Shown: piece after piece, positions 23,740 through 31,871 of the stretch
Layout of the letters: each line of letters starts with the position of its first letter
Numbering within the stretch: the first letter of the stretch is position 1
From: Prevotella sp.
GTDB taxonomy: Bacteria > Bacteroidota > Bacteroidia > Bacteroidales > Bacteroidaceae
Assembly: GCA_021636625.1 (NCBI GenBank)
Contig: JAJWLX010000031.1
Span: 1 to 36,518, forward strand
Length of the DNA: 36,518 bases
Reading direction: 5' to 3'
Position numbers and translations under genes: made by a program
Notes under the pieces: generated by a model
What the model was told of the DNA's origin: nothing
Database searches by the model: none
The model's input: the letters and a program-made list of their open reading frames with translations, nothing else

Positions 23740-25059
23740 ATGATAGATAGAATTTTAGATAAGTTGGGTATCGAACTCAACGATATGCAGCAGGATGCGA
23801 TGCAGGCCGTGCTGCACACCGATAGAGATGTGGTAGTGCTTTCGCCTACGGGTAGTGGTAAGACGCTGGCTTATCTCCTGCCGCTCTCGCAACTCATTGA
23901 TGCTGGCGACGATGAGCCGCAGGCTATCGTGGTGACTCCGGGTAGAGAGCTGGCGCTGCAGTCTGCCACCGTGCTCAAGAATATGGGTAGCGGACTTCGT
24001 GCCATGGCTTGCTATGGAGGACGTGCGACAATGGATGAGCATCGTGTGATGAAGCAGGTGCGCCCACAGATTGTCTTCGGAACTCCAGGCCGTCTGAACG
24101 ATCATCTTGATAAGGGGAATCTGAACCGTTACCATATCAGATATCTCGTAATCGATGAATTTGATAAATGTCTGGAGATGGGTTTCCAGGATGAGATGAG
24201 CCGTCTGGTGAAATCGCTTCCTGGCTTGCGCCGTCACTTCCTGCTTTCTGCTACCGAGGCTGAGGAGATTCCGCGTTTCGTACACATGGGCAGAGTAGAG
24301 AAGATAGATTATCGAATGGACGAGGAGCAGGTGCCTGAACGTGTACATATATATAAGGTGGAAAGTCCGGTGAAGGATAAGCTGGAGAGCCTGGGTATGC
24401 TGCTCCGCAGTTTGGGTGACCAGAGCACCATCGTCTTCCTGAACTATCGTGATAGCGTAGAGCGTACCAATAAGTATCTGGTGGAGCAGGGGTTCTCTAC
24501 CTCTTTCTTCCATGGCGGTCTGGAGCAGAAGGAGCGCGAGGCTTCACTTTATCGTTTCAGCAATGGCAGTGCCAACATCCTGGTGAGTACCGATCTCGCA
24601 TCACGTGGTCTCGACATCCCAGACATCGATAACATCATCCATTACCACATGCCGGAAAGCGAAGATGGCTATATCCATCGTGTGGGTCGTACCGCCAGAT
24701 GGGAGGCACAGGGTAGAGCTTTCTTCCTGTTGGGTCCGGAGGAGCACATTCCTGAATATGTTGATGCAGAGGTAGAGGATTACCAGATTCCTGCCGTAGA
24801 GGAGTTGCCGATGCCTGCAAAGCCAAAAATGGCTACCTTATATATAGGTAAGGGAAAGAAGGATAAAATCAGCAAGGGCGATATCCTGGGCTTCCTTTGC
24901 AAGAAGGGCGGATTGAATTCGTCTGAAATCGGAAAGATTGATGTCAACGACCGCTATGCCTATGCTGCGATAGCCCGACCAAAGTTGAGAAGTGTGCTCA
25001 ATAATGTAAAGGGTGAGAAAATTAAGGGCGTAAAGACCATCGTAGAAGAAGTGCGATGA
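23740..25059 (+). CDS. DEAD-box ATP-dependent RNA helicase, DbpA-like
   Basis: The 439-residue helicase has all core motifs: Walker A SPTGSGKT near 44, TPGRELA, TPGRL, motif II DEFD (instead of DEAD) in VIDEFDKCLEMGF, LLSATE, STDLASRGLDIPD and HRVGRTAR. The C-terminal 75 residues (ATLYIGKGKKDKISKGDILG) resemble the DbpA RNA-binding domain, which in E. coli DbpA recognises 23S rRNA hairpin 92 during large-subunit assembly. A ribosome-biogenesis role follows from that domain. I leave the symbol empty because orthology to dbpA is not proven. A hairpin terminator lies at 25073-25113. Confidence 0.9.
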   Translation: MIDRILDKLGIELNDMQQDAMQAVLHTDRDVVVLSPTGSGKTLAYLLPLSQLIDAGDDEPQAIVVTPGRELALQSATVLKNMGSGLRAMACYGGRATMDEHRVMKQVRPQIVFGTPGRLNDHLDKGNLNRYHIRYLVIDEFDKCLEMGFQDEMSRLVKSLPGLRRHFLLSATEAEEIPRFVHMGRVEKIDYRMDEEQVPERVHIYKVESPVKDKLESLGMLLRSLGDQSTIVFLNYRDSVERTNKYLVEQGFSTSFFHGGLEQKEREASLYRFSNGSANILVSTDLASRGLDIPDIDNIIHYHMPESEDGYIHRVGRTARWEAQGRAFFLLGPEEHIPEYVDAEVEDYQIPAVEELPMPAKPKMATLYIGKGKKDKISKGDILGFLCKKGGLNSSEIGKIDVNDRYAYAAIARPKLRSVLNNVKGEKIKGVKTIVEEVR

Positions 25060-25072
25060 TTTTTATATAGAT

Positions 25073-25113
25073 AAAAGCCTCTTCTTGGAAATTATATCCA
25101 GAGGAGGCTTTTC
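25073..25113 (+). terminator. Terminator after the DbpA-like gene
   Basis: AAAAGCCTC plus TTCT pairs with AGAG plus GAGGCTTTT to give a 13-bp stem. The T-run is short (TTTTCTT). Because the stem has A and T ends it could work on either strand. Confidence 0.7.
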
Positions 25114-25216
25114 TTGTTGTAAATTGATATTTATGGCATAAATATGCGATAAATATGTTAAAAGCACTGACAGAATGAAAGATTTTTGCCCAAATCGCTA
25201 AAAATGTGCAGGAAAA

Positions 25217-25248
25217 TTTGGTAGATTCAAATAAAATATGTAATTTCG
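25217..25248 (+). promoter_or_regulatory. Promoter of the serC operon
   Basis: TTTG at 25217-25220, 20-bp spacer, TAATTTCG at 25241-25248, one base off the TAnnTTTG consensus. A start near 25255 gives a leader of about 107 nt before serC. Confidence 0.6.
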
Positions 25249-25256
25249 CATCCGTA

Positions 25257-25327
25257 AATCCATACAATAGGTTTACTCATTTGCCTATAAGGGTGGATTG
25301 CGCTTATACTGTTCCTGCTAACAGGAA
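25257..25327 (+). promoter_or_regulatory. Potentially structured leader of serC
   Basis: Two nested pairings, AATCCA (25257-25262) with TGGATT (25294-25299) and ATAGG (25267-25271) with CCTAT (25284-25288), precede a hairpin TTCCTG (25312-25317) with CAGGAA (25322-25327). No ORF or T-run follows. It could be a regulatory leader of serine biosynthesis, but I know no matching riboswitch class and chance pairing is possible. Confidence 0.35.
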
Positions 25328-25361
25328 TAGCATAGTCAGAAAACTAAAATAATTAAACAAG

Positions 25362-26432
25362 ATGAAGAAGTACAATTTTAACGCAGGTCCATCAATGCTT
25401 CCACGTGAAGTGATTGAGAACACAGCAAAGCAGATTTTGGATTTTAATGGTTCAGGTCTTTCATTGATGGAAATCAGCCACCGTGCTAAGGATTTCCAGC
25501 CAGTTGTTGACGAGGCTGTCTCCCTTTTCAAGGAGCTTCTTGACATTCCTGAGGGTTACTCCGTAATCTTCCTTGGTGGTGGTGCGTCGTTGCAGTTTAT
25601 GCAGATTCCTGCTAACTTCCTCATCAAGAAGGCTGCCTACATTAATTCTGGTACTTGGGCTAAGAAGGCGATGAAAGAGGCTAAGCATTTTGGTGAGGTC
25701 GTGGAGATCGCATCATCGTCCGACGCCAACTACACTTTCTATCCTCAGGTTCCTAACACTGTGCCAGCCGATTGTGATTACTTGCATTTGACAAGCAACA
25801 ATACCATATATGGTACCGAACTCCGTGTAGATCCAGACGTGAACGTGCCTTTGATTTCTGATATGTCATCAGATATCATGAGCCGTCCGGTAGATGTTTC
25901 CAAGTACACCGCTATTTATGCAGGTGCTCAGAAGAACCTCTCTATGGCTGGTGTTACCGTTATCATCGTCAAGGATGATATGCTCGGCAAGGCTCCTCGC
26001 GAGATTCCTACCATGCTCGACTATCGTACTCACGTAGAGAAGGGCAGTATGTTCAATACTCCTCCTGTAGTTCCTATCTATACTTTGATGGAGAACCTCC
26101 GCTGGTTGAAGGCAAATGGTGGCGTAGAGGCTGCTGACAAGCGAGCTCACGAGCGTGCTGAGGTTCTCTATGCTGAGATTGACCGCAACAAGCTCTTCAA
26201 GGGTACCGTAGAAGAGGCATCCCGCTCATTGATGAACATCTGCTTCGTGATGAACGATGAGTACAAGGAGCTGGAGAAGCCATTCCTTGATTTCGCTACA
26301 GAACGCGGAATGGTTGGTGTCAAGGGTCACCGTTCTGTAGGTGGTTTCCGTGCCAGCTGCTACAATGCACAGACCATGGAGGGTGTTCAGGCTCTCGTAA
26401 AGGCTATGCAGGATTTTGAAGCACAACATTAA
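25362..26432 (+). CDS. serC: Phosphoserine aminotransferase
   Basis: The 356-residue PLP enzyme begins YNFNAGPSMLPREVIEN and continues with GSGLSLMEISHRAKDF, LGGGASLQFMQIP and IYAGAQKNLSMAGV, where the Lys would hold PLP, then GFRASCYNA at the end. It converts 3-phosphohydroxypyruvate to phosphoserine, and in some bacteria also serves pyridoxal phosphate synthesis. Length is typical. It heads the serine run serC-serA (13-bp gap), followed by DUF1015 and a YigZ gene. Confidence 0.96.
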   Translation: MKKYNFNAGPSMLPREVIENTAKQILDFNGSGLSLMEISHRAKDFQPVVDEAVSLFKELLDIPEGYSVIFLGGGASLQFMQIPANFLIKKAAYINSGTWAKKAMKEAKHFGEVVEIASSSDANYTFYPQVPNTVPADCDYLHLTSNNTIYGTELRVDPDVNVPLISDMSSDIMSRPVDVSKYTAIYAGAQKNLSMAGVTVIIVKDDMLGKAPREIPTMLDYRTHVEKGSMFNTPPVVPIYTLMENLRWLKANGGVEAADKRAHERAEVLYAEIDRNKLFKGTVEEASRSLMNICFVMNDEYKELEKPFLDFATERGMVGVKGHRSVGGFRASCYNAQTMEGVQALVKAMQDFEAQH

Positions 26433-26445
26433 TTTTTGATTTTGT

Positions 26446-27363
26446 ATGAAAGTATTAGTTGCAACAGAAAAGCCATTCGCAGCAGCTGCTGTCGAGGGCA
26501 TTAAGAAAGAAATAGAGGGAGCAGGCAATGAACTCGTGCTGCTCGAAAAATATACAGAGAAGGCTCAGCTTCTCGATGCCGTGAAGGATGTGGATGCGAT
26601 GATTATCCGTTCTGACAAGGCTGACGCCGAGGTACTCGACGCTGCCAAGAACCTGAAGATTATCGTTCGTGCAGGTGCAGGTTATGATAATATCGACCTG
26701 GCTGCTGCTACAGCTCACAACGTAGTAGCCGAGAATACTCCTGGTCAGAACTCCAACGCTGTAGCCGAGTTGGTATTCGGCTTGCTGGTATTTGCCGTTC
26801 GTAATTTCTACAATGGCAAGGCTGGCTGTGAGTTGAAGGGTAAGAAGTTGGGTATCCTGGCATTTGGTAACGTGGGTCGTAATGTAGCCCGCATCGCCAA
26901 GGGCTTCGGTATGGAAGTATCTGCTTATGATGCCTTCTGCCCTGCAGATGTCATCGAGGCTGCAGGTGTTCACGCCGTGAAGTCTCAGGATGAGCTGTTC
27001 CAGACTTGCGACATCGTTTCTCTTCATATCCCTGCTACTCCAGAGACTATCAAGAGCATCGATTACAAGACCGTGAACCAGTTGCCTAAGGGTGGTATTC
27101 TTATTAATACAGCCCGTAAGGAGGTCATCAATGAGCCTGAGCTCCTGAAGCTTCTTGCTGAGCGTGAGGATTTGAAGTTCATCACCGACATCAAGCCAGA
27201 TGCTGACGCCGACTTCGCCAAGTTCGAGGGCCGCTACTTCTCAACCCCTAAGAAGATGGGTGCGCAGACAGCCGAGGCTAACATCAATGCTGGTATCGCA
27301 GCTGCCAAGCAGATCAATGCATTCTTTGCAGATGGCTGCACCAAGTTCCAGGTAAATAAGTAA
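26446..27363 (+). CDS. serA: D-3-phosphoglycerate dehydrogenase, short form with atypical active site
   Basis: The 305-residue protein is a D-2-hydroxyacid dehydrogenase without the C-terminal ACT domain of long SerA. It shows IIVRAGAGYDNIDLAAA, NSNAVAEL and the NAD-binding GILAFGNVGRNVARIAKGFG. The catalytic Arg is kept (INTARKEVINEPEL). The catalytic His, normally in TPHxG, is replaced: the site reads TPKKMGAQTAEAN near residue 268. The preceding Glu region reads DIKPDADADF rather than DVFxxEP. Position directly after serC supports the serine-pathway role; without ACT it should lack serine feedback of the classical kind. Confidence 0.88.
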   Translation: MKVLVATEKPFAAAAVEGIKKEIEGAGNELVLLEKYTEKAQLLDAVKDVDAMIIRSDKADAEVLDAAKNLKIIVRAGAGYDNIDLAAATAHNVVAENTPGQNSNAVAELVFGLLVFAVRNFYNGKAGCELKGKKLGILAFGNVGRNVARIAKGFGMEVSAYDAFCPADVIEAAGVHAVKSQDELFQTCDIVSLHIPATPETIKSIDYKTVNQLPKGGILINTARKEVINEPELLKLLAEREDLKFITDIKPDADADFAKFEGRYFSTPKKMGAQTAEANINAGIAAAKQINAFFADGCTKFQVNK

Positions 27364-27390
27364 TTATTCATCCCGAATATATAGCTCATG

Positions 27391-27418
27391 AAGAGTGCTT
27401 TTTCACCGAAGCACTCTT
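27391..27418 (+). terminator. Hairpin after serA, possible partial terminator
   Basis: AAGAGTGCTT (27391-27400) pairs perfectly with AAGCACTCTT (27409-27418). T-rich but interrupted sequence follows. It may end or attenuate serC-serA transcription before the DUF1015 gene; no new promoter box was found after it. Confidence 0.5.
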
Positions 27419-27468
27419 GATGGGCTTTTCGTGTTTTTATTCATCTTGACAAAGTAAATTATAACATT

Positions 27469-28803
27469 ATGGCAATTGTAAAACCTTTCAAGGGCATTCG
27501 CCCTCCAAAAGATTTAGTAGAGCAAGTTGAGTCTCGTCCATACGATGTCCTCGATTCTGAGGAAGCTCGTGCCGAGGCTGGCGATAACGAGAAAAGCCTT
27601 TATCATATCATTAAACCTGAAATCAATTTCGAGCCGGGTACTTCAGAGTACGACCCTCGCGTTTATGAAAGCGCCGCAGAGAACTTCAAGAAGTTCCAGG
27701 AGAACGGCTGGTTGAAGCAGGATGATAAGGAACAGTATTATATCTATGCACAGACCATGAATGGCAAGACACAGTATGGTCTTGTTGTGGGTGCATACGT
27801 TAATGATTATATGACGGGTGTCATCAAGAAGCATGAGCTTACCCGCCGTGATAAGGAAGAGGACCGTATGAAGCATGTTCGTGTTTGCAATGCAAACATC
27901 GAACCGGTTTTCTTTGCTTATCCTGATAATTCTGTGCTCAATGAGATTCTGATGCGTTATGCTGCTACAGCACCGGAGTATGATTTTATCGCTCCGATTG
28001 ATGGCTTCCGCCATCAGTTCTGGATTGTAAGCGATGATAAGGATATCGAAACCATCACCGCTGAATTTGCCAAGATGCCTAGTCTCTATATCGCCGATGG
28101 TCATCACCGTTCGGCTGCAGCCGCTTTGGTAGGCGCAGAGAAGGCTAAGCAGAATCCGAACCATACCGGTAAGGAGGAATACAACTATTTTATGGCTGTC
28201 TGCTTCCAGGCTAGCCAGCTCACCATTCTTGATTACAACCGTGTTGTAAAGGATCTGAATGGCTTGACATCAGAACAGTTCCTTGATGCTCTTACCAAGA
28301 ACTTCGAGGTAATAGAGATTGATGCGATTAATGTGAATGTATCTGGCGAAGAGGAGGGTATCCCATGCTATGAGAAGATTGCCATTGATGAAGCTATCAA
28401 GCAGTTTGGCTTGGATATTCTGAAGCCTGCAGCGCTTCATTCATTCCTCGTTTATCTGGACGGCAAGTGGTATGGCTTGTTTGCCAAGCCAGGAACCTAT
28501 GATGATGAGGATCCTATCGGCGTGCTCGATGTAGATATCTCTTCCCGTCTGATTCTGGATGATATTCTGGGCATCAAGGATTTGCGTTCAGACAAGCGCA
28601 TCGACTTCGTGGGCGGTCTTCGCGGACTCGGCGAGTTGAAGCGTCGTGTAGATAGTGGCGAGATGAAGATGGCATTGGCCTTGCATCCAGTTACTATGCA
28701 GCAGATTATGGACATCGCAGACTGTGGCAAGATTATGCCTCCTAAGGCAACATGGTTTGAGCCAAAGTTGCGCAGCGGATTGATTATTCACAAGTTGGAT
28801 TAA
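27469..28803 (+). CDS. DUF1015 family protein
   Basis: The 444-residue protein matches DUF1015: FKGIRPPKDLVEQVESRPYD near the start, then LYHIIKPEI, RYAATAPEYDFIAPIDGFRH and the hallmark YIADGHHRSAAAALVG near 205-220, and ending with a PPKATWFEPKLRSGL motif. The DGHHR segment is reminiscent of the ParB/SerK-like nucleotide-binding motif, so a serine- or phosphoserine-related activity is a reasonable guess given that it follows serC-serA; no activity is proven from sequence. It shares one base (TAATG) with the next gene, showing translational coupling. Confidence 0.88.
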   Translation: MAIVKPFKGIRPPKDLVEQVESRPYDVLDSEEARAEAGDNEKSLYHIIKPEINFEPGTSEYDPRVYESAAENFKKFQENGWLKQDDKEQYYIYAQTMNGKTQYGLVVGAYVNDYMTGVIKKHELTRRDKEEDRMKHVRVCNANIEPVFFAYPDNSVLNEILMRYAATAPEYDFIAPIDGFRHQFWIVSDDKDIETITAEFAKMPSLYIADGHHRSAAAALVGAEKAKQNPNHTGKEEYNYFMAVCFQASQLTILDYNRVVKDLNGLTSEQFLDALTKNFEVIEIDAINVNVSGEEEGIPCYEKIAIDEAIKQFGLDILKPAALHSFLVYLDGKWYGLFAKPGTYDDEDPIGVLDVDISSRLILDDILGIKDLRSDKRIDFVGGLRGLGELKRRVDSGEMKMALALHPVTMQQIMDIADCGKIMPPKATWFEPKLRSGLIIHKLD

Positions 28804-29390
28804 TGATTGACGAATTTAAGACCATATCAGATACAGTAGGCGAGGGATATTACACCGAGAAAAGGAGTAAGTTTCTCGCCTTTGCTCACCACGTTACCAC
28901 AGTTGACGAGGTGAAGGAGATTGTTGCCGGGTACCGTAAGAAATATTACGATGCCCGACATTGTTGTTATGCCTATATGTTGGGTCCTGAGCGCACCGAG
29001 TTCCGTGCCAATGATGATGGTGAACCATCTTCTACGGCTGGCAAGCCTATCCTTGGACAAATCACGAAAGCAGAACTGACGGATATTCTCATTGTCGTCA
29101 TCCGCTATTTCGGAGGTGTCAAGCTGGGTACCAGCGGATTGATTGTTGCCTATCGTGAAGCAGCGATAGATGCCCTGGCGCATTGCGAGGAGGTAACGCA
29201 GCAGGTAGAGGAAATCGTAACCTATGATTTCACCTATCCGATGATGAATGATGTGATGAGGATTGTGAAAGAGATGAATCCGCGCATCGTGGATCAGACT
29301 TTCGACAATACCTGCAGTATCAAGCTGTCAATCAGGAAGAGCGAGGCAGAGCAATTGCGTACCCGCCTGAAAAAACTTTCCTTCGAATAA
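28803..29390 (+). CDS. YigZ/IMPACT family protein
   Basis: The 195-residue product has the IMPACT-domain signature: RSKFLAFAHHV, YDARHCCYAYMLG, NDDGEPSSTAGKPIL and ILIVVIRYFGGVKLGTSGL (about residues 22-120), then a YigZ-type C-terminal ferredoxin-like domain. Bacterial relatives are of unknown function; eukaryotic IMPACT regulates the eIF2-alpha kinase GCN2. It starts on the last base of the DUF1015 stop (TAATG). A strong terminator within the repeat element at 29495-29519 ends the transcript. Confidence 0.9.
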   Translation: MIDEFKTISDTVGEGYYTEKRSKFLAFAHHVTTVDEVKEIVAGYRKKYYDARHCCYAYMLGPERTEFRANDDGEPSSTAGKPILGQITKAELTDILIVVIRYFGGVKLGTSGLIVAYREAAIDALAHCEEVTQQVEEIVTYDFTYPMMNDVMRIVKEMNPRIVDQTFDNTCSIKLSIRKSEAEQLRTRLKKLSFE

Positions 29391-29414
29391 TTTCGGGAAG
29401 TGAATCGCTGATTT

Positions 29415-29475
29415 TTCGCAAGTTAGCGCCACATGCCCTGGATAGAACTTCGCAAATTAGCGCCACACGCCCTGA
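29415..29475. repeat. Direct repeat next to the inverted-repeat element
   Basis: TTCGCAAGTTAGCGCCACAT with GCCCTG (from 29415) recurs as TTCGCAAATTAGCGCCACAC with GCCCTG (from 29449): about 26 bp with two differences, spaced 34 bp. The second copy runs into the left arm of the nested inverted repeat. Confidence 0.75.
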
Positions 29476-29664
29476 AAGGGCAGAAGCTCCTAGCCCAGGG
29501 CAACGCCCTGGGTTTTTTATGCCCGCAAGCCTGTCGCCCTGTAAGGGCAAAAGCTTTAAAACCAGGTGTTTAGTAAAGCTTTTGCCCTTACAGGGCGCCT
29601 TGTTGATTGCTATTATACCCAGGGCGTTGCCCTGGGCTAGGAGCTTCTGCCCTTTCAGGGCGTG
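29467..29664. repeat. Nested perfect inverted repeat between yigZ-like gene and uvrB
   Basis: Outer arms 29467-29514 and 29617-29664 are perfect 48-bp reverse complements; inner arms 29535-29558 and 29574-29597 are perfect 24-bp reverse complements. Each arm is built from smaller palindromes such as GCCCTGAAAGGGC and CCCAGGGC/GCCCTGGG. The right half (about 29574-29664) is closely similar to a copy at 35967-36059, so this is a dispersed repeat family, here as a head-to-head pair. The left arm also carries a terminator. Confidence 0.93.
29495..29519 (+). terminator. Intrinsic terminator supplied by the repeat element
   Basis: CCCAGGGC, an AAC loop and GCCCTGGG form a perfect 8-bp GC-rich stem followed by six T residues. 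It ends transcription from the serC-DUF1015-yigZ side, about 105 bp after the stop codon. Confidence 0.85.
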
Positions 29665-29670
29665 CTGCTT

Positions 29671-31734
29671 CTATCCTTTTTCTTCCAATTCCTTCTGCAA
29701 TCGGATGATTTCGTCGCGATATTGTGCTGCCTGCATGAAGTCGAGGTCCTTGGCTGCCTGCTTCATCAGGGCTGTGGTATTGGCAATGCTCTTCTCCAAC
29801 TCCTCCCTGCTCATGCTGCGGACGATAGGATCGGCAACCATCGTGGCTGTATCCGGTTCGATATAAACCCGTTGCTTCGAACCTTCGGCACCCTTGATGT
29901 TTCTGATGCTGGCGGCACCATTTGCAGCTTCTTCTTCCTTGCCCATAGGCAGGGCAGAGGTAATCGCCTTCTGAATCTGCTTTGGCGTAATTCCATGATC
30001 GGCATTGTATTTCAGCTGGATGCTTCTTCGGCGGGCTGTCTCATCAATGGTCTTCTGCATGCTGTCTGTGATATTGTCCGCATACATGATTACCTTGCCA
30101 TTCACGTTTCTGGCAGCACGGCCGGCGGTCTGGGTAAGGGAACGGTGACTGCGCAGGAATCCCTCCTTGTCGGCATCGAGGATGGCAACAAGCGATACCT
30201 CAGGCAAGTCTAGACCCTCGCGGAGCAGATTCACACCCACCAGTACATCATAGATACCGGCTCGCAGATCGTTCATGATCTTCACGCGGTCGAGCGTTGC
30301 CACATCGCTATGGATATAGGCAGCCTTTACATTGTGGTTCAGCAGGAACTCGGTCAGCTCCTCTGCCATACGTTTGGTAAGGGTGGTGATGAGTACACGT
30401 TCATCCCGGTGGGTTCTGGTCAGAATCTCATCGAGCAGATCATCTATCTGGTTCTCGCTTGGGCGTACTTCAATCTCCGGATCGAGCAATCCCGTAGGGC
30501 GGATCAGCTGTTCTACTACCACACCTTCAGATTCTCTCAACTCATAGTCGGCTGGGGTGGCACTCACGTAGATGGCCTGATGAATCATACTGTGAAATTC
30601 CTCGAAGGTGAGCGGACGGTTGTCGAAGGCGGCAGGCAATCGGAAACCATATTCCACCAGGTTCTTCTTTCGGGCTCTATCGCCACCATACATCGCACCG
30701 ATCTGCGGAATGCTCACATGACTCTCATCTACCACCAGAAGGAAATCTTTCGGGAAGAAATCGAGCAGACAGTATGGGCGCTCTCCTTCATGTCGGCCAT
30801 CGAAATATCTCGAATAGTTCTCGATACCCGAGCAGTGTCCCAGCTCCTTGATCATCTCCATGTCGTATTCCACGCGCTCCTTGATGCGCTGTGCCTTGAT
30901 GCCATCGCCTATGCTCTTGAAGAATTCTTCCTGCTTCACCAGGTCGTCCTGTATCATTCTGATGGCGATTTCCTGCTGCTCCTTGCTGGTTACAAAAAGG
31001 TTGGCAGGATAAATCTCATATTCTTCGAAGGAGGCGAGTCGGTGATAGGTGAGGGAATCTACCTCCTCGATGCTGTCTATCTCGTCATCCCACCAGGTTA
31101 CTCGCAGCACATTGTCGCTGTACGCCATGAAGATATCTACCGTTTCTCCCTTTACGCGGAAGTTGCCGCGCTGCAGTTCGATGTCGTTTCTTACATAGAG
31201 GGCATCTACCAGTTTCCTGAGAAATTCATTTCTGTCGAGTTGCTGTCCCCTGTGAATCTTGATGATGTTTTCCTGCATAGCTACTGGTCCACCCATACCA
31301 TAGATGCATGATACGGAAGATACCACGATGACATCTTTTCTGCCTGAAAGCAAAGCGGAAACGGCACCCAGACGGAGCTTGTCAATCTCATCGTTGATGG
31401 CGAGATCTTTTTCTATATAGGTATCCGTGGTTGGCAGATATGCCTCCGGCTGGTAATAGTCGTAGTAGGAAACGTAATACTCCACGGCATTATCGGGGAA
31501 GAAGCCTTTCATCTCCTGATAAAGCTGGGCGGCAAGCGTCTTGTTATGACTCAGGATAAGAGTCGGCTTGCCCACGTTGGCTATCACGTTTGCTACGGTG
31601 AAGGTCTTGCCGGAACCGGTTACGCCAAGCAACACCTGTGCGGGCTCTCCCTGCTGGATGCCTTCGGTGAGTTGTCGGATGGCTTGCGGCTGATCACCCG
31701 TCGGTTGATATTCTGATGTGATTTTAAAGTCCAT
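29671..31734 (-). CDS. uvrB: Excinuclease ABC subunit UvrB
   Basis: The 687-residue product begins MDFKITSEYQPTGDQPQAIR. It has Walker A GVTGSGKTFT near 40, the beta-hairpin region (YYVSYYDYYQPEAYLP), VVDESHVS, LREGLDLPEVSL, QTAGRAARNVNG and a C-terminal UVR motif (LMKQAAKDLDFMQAAQYRDE). It forms the damage-verifying complex with UvrA and recruits UvrC in nucleotide excision repair. I chose the ATG at 31734 because the -7 box at 31760-31753 lies just upstream and because seven extra residues from 31755 do not match the family. The 3' end abuts the nested inverted repeat (6 bp away). Confidence 0.97.
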   Translation of the reverse strand: MDFKITSEYQPTGDQPQAIRQLTEGIQQGEPAQVLLGVTGSGKTFTVANVIANVGKPTLILSHNKTLAAQLYQEMKGFFPDNAVEYYVSYYDYYQPEAYLPTTDTYIEKDLAINDEIDKLRLGAVSALLSGRKDVIVVSSVSCIYGMGGPVAMQENIIKIHRGQQLDRNEFLRKLVDALYVRNDIELQRGNFRVKGETVDIFMAYSDNVLRVTWWDDEIDSIEEVDSLTYHRLASFEEYEIYPANLFVTSKEQQEIAIRMIQDDLVKQEEFFKSIGDGIKAQRIKERVEYDMEMIKELGHCSGIENYSRYFDGRHEGERPYCLLDFFPKDFLLVVDESHVSIPQIGAMYGGDRARKKNLVEYGFRLPAAFDNRPLTFEEFHSMIHQAIYVSATPADYELRESEGVVVEQLIRPTGLLDPEIEVRPSENQIDDLLDEILTRTHRDERVLITTLTKRMAEELTEFLLNHNVKAAYIHSDVATLDRVKIMNDLRAGIYDVLVGVNLLREGLDLPEVSLVAILDADKEGFLRSHRSLTQTAGRAARNVNGKVIMYADNITDSMQKTIDETARRRSIQLKYNADHGITPKQIQKAITSALPMGKEEEAANGAASIRNIKGAEGSKQRVYIEPDTATMVADPIVRSMSREELEKSIANTTALMKQAAKDLDFMQAAQYRDEIIRLQKELEEKG

Positions 31735-31752
31735 AATCTCTGTTTTTGGGTG

Positions 31753-31760
31753 CAAAAATA
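31753..31760 (-). promoter_or_regulatory. -7 box of uvrB
   Basis: Minus strand TATTTTTG followed by CACCC matches TAnnTTTG. It overlaps the alternative upstream start at 31755 and so supports initiation at 31734. No clear -33 box. Confidence 0.6.
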
Positions 31761-31821
31761 CAAAAAAAACGGCATTAATCGTTATAAAGATTAATTATTT
31801 GCGAAAAAATGTATTTTTTCT

Positions 31822-31852
31822 TTTGATAATAAGCAAATTATCTGTAACTTTG
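31822..31852 (+). promoter_or_regulatory. Promoter of the bamD-like gene
   Basis: TTTG at 31822-31825, 19-bp spacer, TAACTTTG at 31845-31852, then CATCC. The match is exact in both boxes. The leader to ATG 31872 is about 13 nt. Confidence 0.8.
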
Positions 31853-31871
31853 CATCCACAAAAGTAATAAT

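Noticed and set aside
22530..23819. 429-codon open frame on the minus strand opposite the TPR gene
   Set aside because: It spans the TPR gene and the start of the helicase gene, both well supported; no motif or start signal backs it.
29467..29664. Insertion sequence
   Set aside because: No transposase frame lies between the arms; at most it is a non-autonomous palindromic element.
29519..29866. Short plus-strand ORF starting in the repeat element
   Set aside because: Its N-terminus is translated repeat (PRALPWARSFCPF type) and the rest is antisense to uvrB.
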